NCBI RefSeq assembly: GCF_030269925.1
Contig: NC_085126.1
Coordinates: 436,501 to 500,500 of the forward strand
DNA: 64,000 nt
Source: Bombyx mori
Lineage: Eukaryota > Arthropoda > Insecta > Lepidoptera > Bombycidae
Direction of reading: 5' to 3'
The notes under the pieces were generated by a model. That model was not told the DNA's origin. It saw only the letters and a list, made by a program, of their open reading frames with translations, and ran no database searches. Both the position numbers and the translations under genes were made by a program. Position 1 is the stretch's first letter; every line of letters starts with the position of its first letter. Shown piece by piece: positions 55,722 through 64,000 of the stretch.

Positions 55722-56096
55722 ATAAATAATTAACCAACAGTATTAATAGTCCACGGCTCAAACCACAGCATAATAATTGACATGTCAATACATAAGTACC
55801 TACACAAACGAGAATATAGATCTCAACATTAATCAAACACCCACCCCAGGAGTAAAAGTTCCAAACGAACAATATAAAAAATTCTCCAATGCTAAACAAT
55901 AAGTATGTTGCTATATCATAACAAGCCTTACATAATGTTATTAAAATAGTTAAAAAAACATTTAAAAGTTTCTCAAAAAACTGAAATAGTCCGATCATCA
56001 ACTTTTGAAAAGAAAAAAACAAAATTATGATATATTTTACATTACAAAAAATAGCATGTACTTTAAAAATAATGAATATAATAATAAGGAAAACAC

Positions 56097-57140
56097 CTAT
56101 ATAATTTTTTTTAAATCATCTTGGGAAGCAATCACGACTGGCGGACTAACATCGTTTTTTCGCACCAGTACAGTACAATTACGTACCCACACGTATTTAT
56201 AAAATTTTTCCTTGGCTAAATGTTTTACGTTTTTTAACAAAAGTTTATTATTTTTCGTGAGGTGGTCATTAAAATAAAGCCTAGATGAATCATGTGGGAA
56301 TCCAATATCAGAAGATTTCAATTCCTTTAATCTCCGCAATTTAGCCAACATGTCATCCTTCCTATATCGGGATACAAATCTAAGAATAACTGGCTTTGAT
56401 CTGCTACTGCTTCTGTCCATCGGCGCAACCCTTGTAACAAAATCGACGTCTATCTGAGGATTCAAGGCAAAACCCGCCCTCTCGGCAATTTTCGAGACCA
56501 ATTCTATTAGATTTTCGCCTTTCCTTTCGGGGATACCCAGAATTTCTATATTAGATCTCCTGCTCCACTGCTCTTTTAAGTTGAATTGAGAATCAAGGGA
56601 TTGTATTCTTGAATCCAGTATACTGAGCTCGTTTTTGAGTGTTGGAATAACTTTCAGATGGTCATTAAACTCAAGAAATTTTTTTGATATGGCTTCATAC
56701 TTGTCACTAATGAAGGAGACACTATCACGAAGAGTTGAGATTTCACTCTTGAGTTCAAGAATAGTGTCCCTGAAACAAGCAACAGCTTCCTGGACTTCCG
56801 CGCGCACTATACTCCTGACCTGTTCCAAAGGGACAACCTGTAATTCAGGTCCCTCACGTTCCCTGGATCCAGTACGCAACGGTCTCATCGTAACATTGGA
56901 TGTATCAGGTGCTCGAGGCCTCACATTGCCTCGGACAGGAGTGTCATCATTAACAGTGCGTGATCTAGTCGCACAATTAAGACATATCCATGTAGACTTA
57001 ATTTCTGAATCCGGCGTCCAATCCTTTTTTGCAGGAAGAACACAGCCGATATGATAATAATTTCTACACACTGTACACACCAAGGTTGACTTCTTATTGT
57101 CACGAGTATTGACCACTTTATTACAGCAGGTGTACTCCAT
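56097..57140 (-). CDS. LINE copy 2 ORF1: PHD-finger RNA-binding protein
   Basis: 347 aa. The PHD cysteines and histidine, the coiled coil and the NIEILGIPERKGENL core are all unchanged. About eight substitutions against copy 1, mostly conservative (F47I, R to K in SKRFLE, M to I and I to L in the coiled coil, K to R, G to S, N to H, I to V). The rate per residue is higher than in ORF2, as is usual for LINE ORF1. Confidence 0.92.
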   Translation of the reverse strand: MEYTCCNKVVNTRDNKKSTLVCTVCRNYYHIGCVLPAKKDWTPDSEIKSTWICLNCATRSRTVNDDTPVRGNVRPRAPDTSNVTMRPLRTGSREREGPELQVVPLEQVRSIVRAEVQEAVACFRDTILELKSEISTLRDSVSFISDKYEAISKKFLEFNDHLKVIPTLKNELSILDSRIQSLDSQFNLKEQWSRRSNIEILGIPERKGENLIELVSKIAERAGFALNPQIDVDFVTRVAPMDRSSSRSKPVILRFVSRYRKDDMLAKLRRLKELKSSDIGFPHDSSRLYFNDHLTKNNKLLLKNVKHLAKEKFYKYVWVRNCTVLVRKNDVSPPVVIASQDDLKKII

Positions 57141-57463
57141 AATAAATTATAAATTACGAGATTAGATTCAAAGTAATATGAAGGCAATGTATAATTTAGC
57201 AGGTGAGTTCAGTTAATTGTTGGAGCAACAGGGCGACGACCAAACGCAGGTCCAGCGACGCAAGTTCACGCCCGGCCACACGAGTACTTTTTTGAATGTT
57301 TGTAATTTCTTCGACTCGACACACTCAAAGCGCACACGCGTGTCAAGCAAACAAGCACCCACAGGCAGGCTCAAGCGAGAAGCAGCCACAATAAGAAAGC
57401 TAAGGCGTATCTTACCAAGCTTCTATCTCTGTTACACCGCCCAAAAGGTGGAGTCAGCTGTTA

Positions 57464-57838
57464 TACGTATATAAATTTCAATCCGAATTAATTCAACAGG
57501 ATAATCAATAAAATTGTAATGAAAATTGAGAATTCAACTCATATTTCTCGTTAGGTCACAAACGACTTACACGATTAAGCCAATAACATCGTCTCATCGA
57601 AATCAAATGCACATGTTTGACTGATTTGTGTAATAAATAACTTATAACAACCATGATGTCTATTTCTGTCGAGCATTTGTTCTAATTTGGAGGTCAGAAC
57701 TAAGTTTAATACTAATAGAATTAAAAATAGTAGGCATTCAAGGGTTGCGACAATCACGTAATGTCCATGGGTTCTGGTAAACACCATGAGGTAATTTGCC
57801 CGTCTACAGCAAAACAATAACGAAGCTTTACGTTTCGA
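57464..57838. other. Flank of LINE copy 2; Bm1 scrap
   Basis: Unique-looking apart from a faint Bm1 3' relic near 57760-57800 (ATGTCCATGGGTTCTGGTAA, ACACCATGAGG). Confidence 0.4.
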
Positions 57839-57839
57839 T

Positions 57840-58016
57840 CAGTGTGCTTAGTGCGAGTTTTTTAACGATCTCGATAGCGTAAAAGTTAGCTCTTATTTGT
57901 ATAGAATGGCACCGTTTGCCTGCGTTTACCGTTAGGGGCGCTGTTCCAACTGCATACAAAATTGTGTTAACTTTTACGCTATCGACAACGTTAAAAAACT
58001 CGCACTAAGCACACTG
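57840..58016. mobile_element. Complete MITE, AGTGTGCTTAGTGCGAG family (177 bp)
   Basis: Long inverted ends, CAGTGTGCTTAGTGCGAGTT ... and ... AACTCGCACTAAGCACACTG. The arms run about 49 bp each with 2-3 mismatches (through TCGATAGCGTAAAAGTTA). The centre carries CGTTAGGGGCGCTGTTCCAA, conserved with the copies at 1 and 49798. I could not define a clean target duplication. Confidence 0.85.
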
Positions 58017-58019
58017 TAT

Positions 58020-59118
58020 TATAAGAATTTCCGAGCCCGCTGTCCTATACAGCAACACGTCAATCACAAAATCGATCCCAACACAACACAACGCGGGTAA
58101 ACATCTTGAAATAATACGTGTATTCATAAAGTATTTTATAAAGAGCAACGTTACGCAATACATTCTACGTACCTACGTGATGTATTGATACGTGACGTGT
58201 GGGCGTGTTACACGCTAATCACGTGTGATAATCAAATTTGATACTTAGTACACATTTAATCGAAGAGGCGGCCTGTAAATATGTTTGGCGTGATCATTAG
58301 TATTTATAATCTCTTTCATAAGGTGTACGGAGTGGCTAAAGAAGGAATAAAAAAATTATGCGCCTATTAGTATTATTCGATAGCCTGTAACTTTTCAATC
58401 GCTTAAGGAGAAGGTTAAAAGTTCAGTTAAAAATGATTTGGCACGCAATCATCGCATGTTGCACGGACGACGCACACACAATAAAATTGATTCATAAATC
58501 ATTTTATCAATAGACACATGAATGGAAAAACGGTTCAGCGATATATATTTTTTTAAACTTGTTACCGGCGATACTTTGTATCATCACTACGATAAAGTTG
58601 GGCCGAGAGAACAGCGATTTAAGGAAAACAGGCCGAAGATTCCGCTATTTCATAAACGATTTAAAATTAAGTTTGTTTTTTTGTTATTTGAGTCGACTAT
58701 TATCAAAGCCGGCAATGTGACTTTTGGACAATTATTGGTAAATCAGAAAAACGAATTATTGACTTTGTATTCCATTGGCAGTCACAAAACTCTTCGGAAC
58801 GACATCTTAGATAAATAACAGGTTAAGTATTAACCTTTATTTAATGCAGGTTTTGAACCGTATTCTTTGAAGGAGACGATTATATTCAAATCAATCTGTA
58901 TTGACATATCAATAACATTTTTTTGTCCAAATGCACAGATTGCCACCTTTGATAATAGACGACTCATTTGTAAGAAATTGATTCCCTCGAATTTTAACGT
59001 CAAACATGAATTTAGTATTCAAGTTGTAATTGCTGGACACAGCATTTAAGATGGTTCAGTTATTATGGAGATTAGTGTGCACAAAAGTAGACATAATAGG
59101 CATATTTAAGTTTGAATA
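58020..59118. other. No recognised gene
   Basis: A 98-codon open frame at 58522-58818 lacks any recognised motif and is AT-rich. I do not call it a gene. Confidence 0.35.
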
Positions 59119-59525
59119 TCTATATATTAATACGTGAAGCAAAAACTTTTTATCTACGAATATTGCGCGGACAGAGGAGTATGAAATTTTCCACACTTAT
59201 AGAGAATATAGAGAAGTGCACAATGCTAATATTTTTTTTAAATTATGCATAAAAGATACATTAAATCAATATAGAAAACATTACACACACACTACATACC
59301 ATGTATTTGACGCACACACGCATGCATACTATTTATTGTCAAACTTTTGTTCTTGACGTCTGTTGTCAAATTGAGATTAAATATTGTTTGTCTTTGTTAA
59401 TATTTTTTATAGTGTACCCTTGGCGAAATTTGTGATTATAGAAGTATAAAATACAATCATAATAGTGTACAAACTTACAATTCCAATTAATTATAGTCGA
59501 ATTTCGACTACTGCGGGACCTCTAG
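59119..59525 (+). mobile_element. Non-autonomous Helitron (407 bp), second copy
   Basis: A|TCTATATATTAATACGTGAA ... GGGACCTCTAG|T with the same TAGTCGAATTTCGACTA hairpin as 12346-12786. It differs by several short deletions (for example in GCATATTGCATAC and around TTCATAGTCATCAG). Confidence 0.92.
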
Positions 59526-59529
59526 TTTT

Positions 59530-60060
59530 AATTAATTTATTTAATTTTTTACTTACAGTGTGATGTTTATTCGCTGTTTACTAAAATAAAACAACGTTTA
59601 TTACATCGCTATTTCTGTCTGACGACACTTCGGATCGCATGACTAAAGCTTAAGTATAACGTGTACTAAAGTAATCGCATCCCTAACTTGTGTACCTACA
59701 AGCCTAAACGTAATCATCGCCCATGCATATTGTCAACGGAAGGCCTAGGGAATTAATTAAACAAACTTGCATGTGTTATATAGGAGGTTCACTACTGAAC
59801 AATTATAACAGTCGATGACGATTGTTGAGTTATAAAAAGACCGGTCCGAATACATTTTTAATCTAATTTAAGCGAGATCGCTGGTTCCATGGCCGCTCGC
59901 ATTGCGTAGGATTTTAGCGTTAATCCGTCAGTGTCAACATTTGATGAATCGATCCATTCGTTGTATTAAACCGTATAACGATACTGGCAATGGCAAACGT
60001 GGACGCAAATTATTAAGCATTTACGTTCCCGACTGCCGATGTTTGATAGAGATTACAAAT
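59530..60060. other. No recognised gene
   Basis: No repeat or exon recognised. Confidence 0.4.
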
Positions 60061-60067
60061 GCGCACA

Positions 60068-60315
60068 CTTTTACTGGTGGTAGGACCTCTTGTGAGCCCG
60101 CGCGGGTAGGTACCACCACCCTGCCTGTTTCTGCCGAGAAGCAGTAATGCGTTTCGGTTTGAAGGGTGAGGCAGCCGTTGTAACTATACTGAGACCTTAG
60201 AACTTAATCTCAAAGTGAGTGGCACATTTACGTTGTAGATGTATATGGGCTCTAGTAAACACTTAACCCCAGGTGGGCTGTGAGCTCGTCCACCCATCTA
60301 TGTAATAAACAGGAA
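60068..60315 (+). mobile_element. Bm1 SINE body
   Basis: ACTGGTGGTAGGACCTCTTG, GGGTAGGTACCACCACCCTG, ACTATACTGAGACCTTAGAA, GGTGGGCTGTGAGCTCGTCC and an A-rich end. Confidence 0.92.
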
Positions 60316-60319
60316 AAAA

Positions 60320-62555
60320 ACGCCGCATTCCAATGCAAATTTACCAGTACCTCAAAGTGAACAGGATCATTCAATCGGTGGCGTGTGTGGCTCCTGTAAT
60401 ATCCTAACTTCAGAGCAGTCGGCCCATCGACGCAAATAAAATAGCTGACTTAGCGGCTTCACGTGTATACCTCTCGCGCCGTCGCACGTTCAAGATTGGG
60501 TTCGTTTCATCAATTTCCTTTTCAGTTTTTAAGCCAGAAGATAATTGGCCCTACGTGATACGTTTGTCCGATTTTATTATTCAGAAGATAGGATATTCGA
60601 ACCCAAAACTTATTTGTGGCCAGAGTGTAAGTCTGTGTGTAAGTAATGGTTCTACTAAAAATTGACGTGTGCTCAGTATCGACCTGTGTGTGGTGTTCAT
60701 TATCGAACTATCCACGATTCCACCAGACCAAAATTAAAACCTATGATTGAATATACTTTCTAAAATGCGTACGAAAACGTGTACACGAACGTCATCAGAT
60801 ACAACTTATAAGACTTCTAGAATGAAACAAAAACCGTAGCCTGTGAAAGCTACTCCGGATGGGGCAAGAAAGCCAGGTGTTTTTTATACGCAGGTGCCCA
60901 CGGAATACATGGAATAACCATAAAATGGATTGTACTACTTGTTGTTCGAGCCTAATTTTCTCTTGTTCTTTATTAGCTTACGTAGGAAGATGGAATTATT
61001 TAAAATGGTGATAGGGCGTGTTCTATGCTCTCATAAGTTGGTAGTACTGTCTTGTCTGTTCCTGACAGAAAGAACATATTATATCTGCGGAAGCTGATCG
61101 ATAAGTTCATAAACCGACATATTTTTTCTCGTTATGTTAACGTAATCTTTTTGGCTGCGGACTGAAGGATAACGCTAACCACGTTACTTACAGATCTTTC
61201 CGAAAAATAATTGAGCCAAATTTCTGAGCAGAAACAACTTTACGGCTCGAACTTAATTCACCATTAAGTTTAATAATGAATTTAAGGCCCGTTGCTTTGC
61301 TACACACCCTTTTACTATTGAAAAAGATGGTTACCCTCAAAGGTTAATTACAATCACTTTTGATGTAATTACGAGGAATCTTTTAGGCTATGAAATCTTA
61401 TCATTTATTTTATGAGGTCAATCGAGCAGGCCAACTGTCCTTAACCAATTGACAAAAATATTATAAATCAAATACTGTAAAATACTGTATTAAAGGTTAA
61501 GGCAATGTTTTTGCGTTTACATGCTTATCGAGATGTTTGTTCCTTTTGTCAAAGAGAATTAATTGTTTAACGTAAAAACCATGTTAGTCGAGTTGCAAAC
61601 AATAAATGTATAATTTCTATTATATAAGATAAATACAATATAATTACAGTATACTTTTATTTTTTGATCGTAGTAATATAGAAAATATTTACACTAATAT
61701 ATTCATTGATCTCCTTGACTTTTGAAAAGGGAAAAGTATTTGAAGGACATGGACACATTTGAAGCCCACAAACCTTAGTCAGAATCATGTCACTATTTTT
61801 ATTATTGTTCTAAGCAGACTTACGACTTACCCGATGGTAAGTAGTCACTTTCGCTGATAGACATCGGTATGCCAGAGACACAACTCTTTTCAAACCTCAT
61901 TTGATAAAAACCATTTCATAGCGTTTGAAAAACACCGTTGAGGTGAGTTCATTCCAAATTAGGTACCAGCAGTATGTATGATCTCAGCTCCATTGTCAAG
62001 CGATCCGATCGTTGGATCCCATGGCATGTATTCACGAACAATATCTTGCCTGCCAGTTGGTCCATAATATTCAGCAAGACACAAACCGCATGCCTTACTT
62101 TCAAGTTAACTAAGTCATTCGACCAACCATTCCTCCGTTGATCTACAAACAGATCGTTCTTGTCTCTTATCACGGTTATCAAAAACGCATGCCTTTCTTT
62201 TTACGCCATGACGTGTATTTTCAATCAACCCTTCAACATTAAAGACACTCAAACTGATAGGTCCCATCTAAGTATTGCAAGAGATGAAAAACAATAAAAG
62301 TACTGGCGTTTTTTAAATACTTCATTGGTTCGTTATAGGCACGACGTTGCGCGTATGCCCCAATAATATATAATTATCGTTAGCTTGTATCTGCGCGGAA
62401 ATGTTTTTTGATAAGATACAATGAGAAATGAAATGTGTGTCGTATTTACCATAAGTGCAAACATTCAGTTGAGGGTAGTTTTGCAAAACCTGAGGGTAGT
62501 TGTGCATATTTTAACGTACTTACTTATTATATTGCAATTAATTTTACGATGTTTA
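60320..62555. other. No recognised gene
   Basis: The longest stretch without an assigned element, AT-rich. A faint SINE scrap near 61815-61880 (TAAGCAGACTTACGACTTAC, GTAGTCACTTTCGCTGATAG) is the only repeat-like piece. It could be intergenic or intronic to an unseen gene. Confidence 0.4.
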
Positions 62556-62557
62556 AT

Positions 62558-62725
62558 TATTTTTTCCTATCTATACTGATAGCTTTGAGAGGCTGTATCA
62601 GCGTTACCCTAGCGTGTAGGTGAGCTCTCGGGGCTCAAACCAGGAGGTGTTGCTAACAATGGTCCTCCAAGAACGGTGCTTCGCACAGTTTACCACCGGT
62701 CGGAAACGCGACCTACTGAAAAGTT
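62558..62725 (-). mobile_element. Family A LINE tail, 5'-truncated
   Basis: TTTTTTCCTATCTATACTGA, TGAGAGGCTGTATCAGCG, GGTGAGCTCTCGGGGCTCAA, GGTCGGAAACGCGACCTACT. Confidence 0.8.
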
Positions 62726-62863
62726 ATATAAGATATAGTCGTTACAGAAAGCAACTGAGACCTTATATTTCAAAAAAGATGGCAGTATTCACAATCTAGG
62801 TCACAAAATATAATAGACCTGTCGCACCTACGATTACAGTCTCCAAAAAAAAAAAAGCATCGT

Positions 62864-64000
62864 CCTTTTTTTTTTTTTTTATGATTGAAAGTTTACTGGT
62901 GGCCCAAAGGCCTTTCCAGTTTCACCAGGACAGGTGGGCGAGCAAAGGCTCAGCCAAGAGGGGTGGGATTTGCTAACAACTGCCCGAGCGCCTCCGAAGG
63001 AGACCTAACAACTCAAGAGCAATTGTTTCGCGAATGAATCTACTACCGGATCGGAATCGCGACCCGCTGAGAAGATCCGGCGAGAAACTCAGCGGGCTGA
63101 TGCATGGGTTAGGTTGCACGTCGACCTCTTTGTCGAGTTCGACGAGTACGGTTACCGGGGTCCCTAAGCCTGCCCCTAGTATTAGAGCTGAAGGCATCTA
63201 ATGCAAAGGTTATTGGATCTGATGGATCCGTAAGGACGTGTCTAGGGCGTCGACGGTGACTGGCTCCTGCATGATCAGGATTCGGGGAGTAGTCAGCGGC
63301 GGCAACGATAAGGCGATTATCATGACGCATAGCCTTATCGAAGTATCGTTCCGACGCTGACTTCATGTATTTCCGAATTGATTCGAGGCCCAGGTCGTCG
63401 TGTAGGTCAACGTTCCTCACGAACCACGGAGCCCCGACAGCTAACCTGCAAAAGCGGGATTGTAGGGATTGGAGGGTGTCTATGTGTGTGCGGGCCGCGT
63501 GAGCGAACACCACACTCGCGTAAGTCATGACGGGCCTTATGCAAGTTTTGTAAAGTGTCACCTTGTTCCGAAGGGACATTTTACTCCGCTTACAGATCAT
63601 GGGGTAGAGTCTACCGAGAATAAACGCGGCACGGTCACGGACTGATTTTATATGCGGGCGGAATGTCATCGATGCATCCAGGCTAACGCCCAGGTACTTG
63701 ACCTTCCTGGCCCAGGGTATGGGTTGTCTAAAGAGAGTAATCGGGGGTGTGAGATTCCTCCTCCTAATCCGGGAGGAAATCCGTGTGGAGCTTCCCCTCT
63801 GAAATAGCACCGCAGTACTTTTCGCTGGGTTGATGTCTATGCGCCATTTTCGGAACCACTGTCCTAGGGCTAGGGCTGCGCTCTGAAGCTTCTTCGCGAT
63901 TAGGGACTTATTTCTACTAGAATAGTAAACAGTCGTGTCGTCGGCGAATAAAGCTAAATGGGTCGGCGGCGACCGGGGAATATCGTTGACGAATAAGCTA
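62864..64000 (-). mobile_element. Jockey-type LINE (family B), 3' part, runs off window
   Basis: Poly-T at 62864, a 3' UTR of about 240 bp, and then an open coding end. The same 3' UTR occurs at 21455 and 46846. The 5' part would lie right of base 64000. Confidence 0.9.
63109..64000 (-). CDS. Jockey-type LINE ORF2, C-terminal part (RT), partial
   Basis: The minus-strand frame is open from the window edge to a TAA at 63109 (about 296 codons visible). It starts within the RT: NDIPRSPPTHLALFADDTTV contains the FADD active-site box (63937-63948). Then KWRIDINPAKSTAVLF, KVKYLGVSLDASMTFRPHIK, TLYKTCIRPVMTYASVVFAH and LQSRFCRLAVGAPWFVRN follow, the standard order after the palm in jockey-clade elements. 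The end is Arg-rich (SHRRRPRHVLTDPSDP ... RTRRTRQRGRRAT). No stop in this part, so it may be a young copy. Confidence 0.9.
   Translation of the reverse strand, partial: SLFVNDIPRSPPTHLALFADDTTVYYSSRNKSLIAKKLQSAALALGQWFRKWRIDINPAKSTAVLFQRGSSTRISSRIRRRNLTPPITLFRQPIPWARKVKYLGVSLDASMTFRPHIKSVRDRAAFILGRLYPMICKRSKMSLRNKVTLYKTCIRPVMTYASVVFAHAARTHIDTLQSLQSRFCRLAVGAPWFVRNVDLHDDLGLESIRKYMKSASERYFDKAMRHDNRLIVAAADYSPNPDHAGASHRRRPRHVLTDPSDPITFALDAFSSNTRGRLRDPGNRTRRTRQRGRRAT

Larger units (their letters stand above)
52601..57463 (-). mobile_element. Intact CR1-group LINE, copy 2
   Basis: Second full copy, same strand, about 24.1 kb from copy 1 and nearly identical along 4.86 kb, with only scattered substitutions and small indels in the 3' UTR and spacer. 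The tail is TTTA/TTTATTTTTT (52566-52600). The 5' boundary is GAGTCAGCTGTTA at 57463, followed by unrelated DNA. Both ORFs are open. Confidence 0.92.

Noticed and set aside
58522..58818. 98-codon Lys/Phe-rich frame
   Set aside because: AT-driven composition, no family resemblance.

Overview
The window looks like nuclear DNA of a silkworm (Bombyx mori or a very close relative). The evidence is the repeat content: many copies of a SINE that I recognise as Bm1, jockey-type LINE 3' ends typical of Bombyx, lepidopteran Helitrons that begin TC and end CTAG, and a maT-type mariner. The species call rests on remembered repeat families, not on a search. There is no bacterial or organellar gene, CRISPR array or tRNA/rRNA gene.

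Only one host gene can be supported. It lies on the minus strand and its exons are scattered over the left 28 kb. Five exons (27815-27994, 21213-21420, 9156-9367, 8452-8579, 771-942) have GT/AG borders and matching phases (0, 1, 0, 2, 0). Joined, they encode the first ~298 residues of a protein that runs off the left edge of the window. It carries CxxC cysteine pairs (residues about 37/40, 90/93 and 274/277), the last two separated by a Pro/Glu/Ser-rich linker. I do not recognise a named family. The first coding exon starts at ATG 27988 after an in-frame stop and a splice acceptor, so at least one 5' UTR exon should lie further right.

Most of the rest is transposable-element material inside or beyond the introns. 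The right half is dominated by two nearly identical, apparently intact non-LTR retrotransposons (28507-33370 and 52601-57463, both minus strand). Each has a PHD-finger ORF1 of 347 aa and an endonuclease-reverse transcriptase ORF2 of 963 aa, and each ends in a TTTA-rich tail. A 1.29-kb maT mariner (15310-16601) keeps both terminal repeats but has three in-frame stops. A jockey-type LINE runs off the right edge (62864-64000). Around these are non-autonomous Helitrons, small palindromic MITEs, 5'-truncated LINE tails and Bm1 copies, some full-length with a tRNA-like head.

The most interesting host-level pattern is that four of the five splice acceptors have a Bm1 or LINE fragment starting only about 30-55 bp upstream, and two of them are TAGCAG tandem (NAGNAG) acceptors. 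I did not find a clearly new multi-gene system. The unassigned structured elements are reported separately: a 213-bp perfect-arm palindrome, a recurrent MITE with a conserved core, and a ~30-bp inverted repeat bracketing the first LINE.
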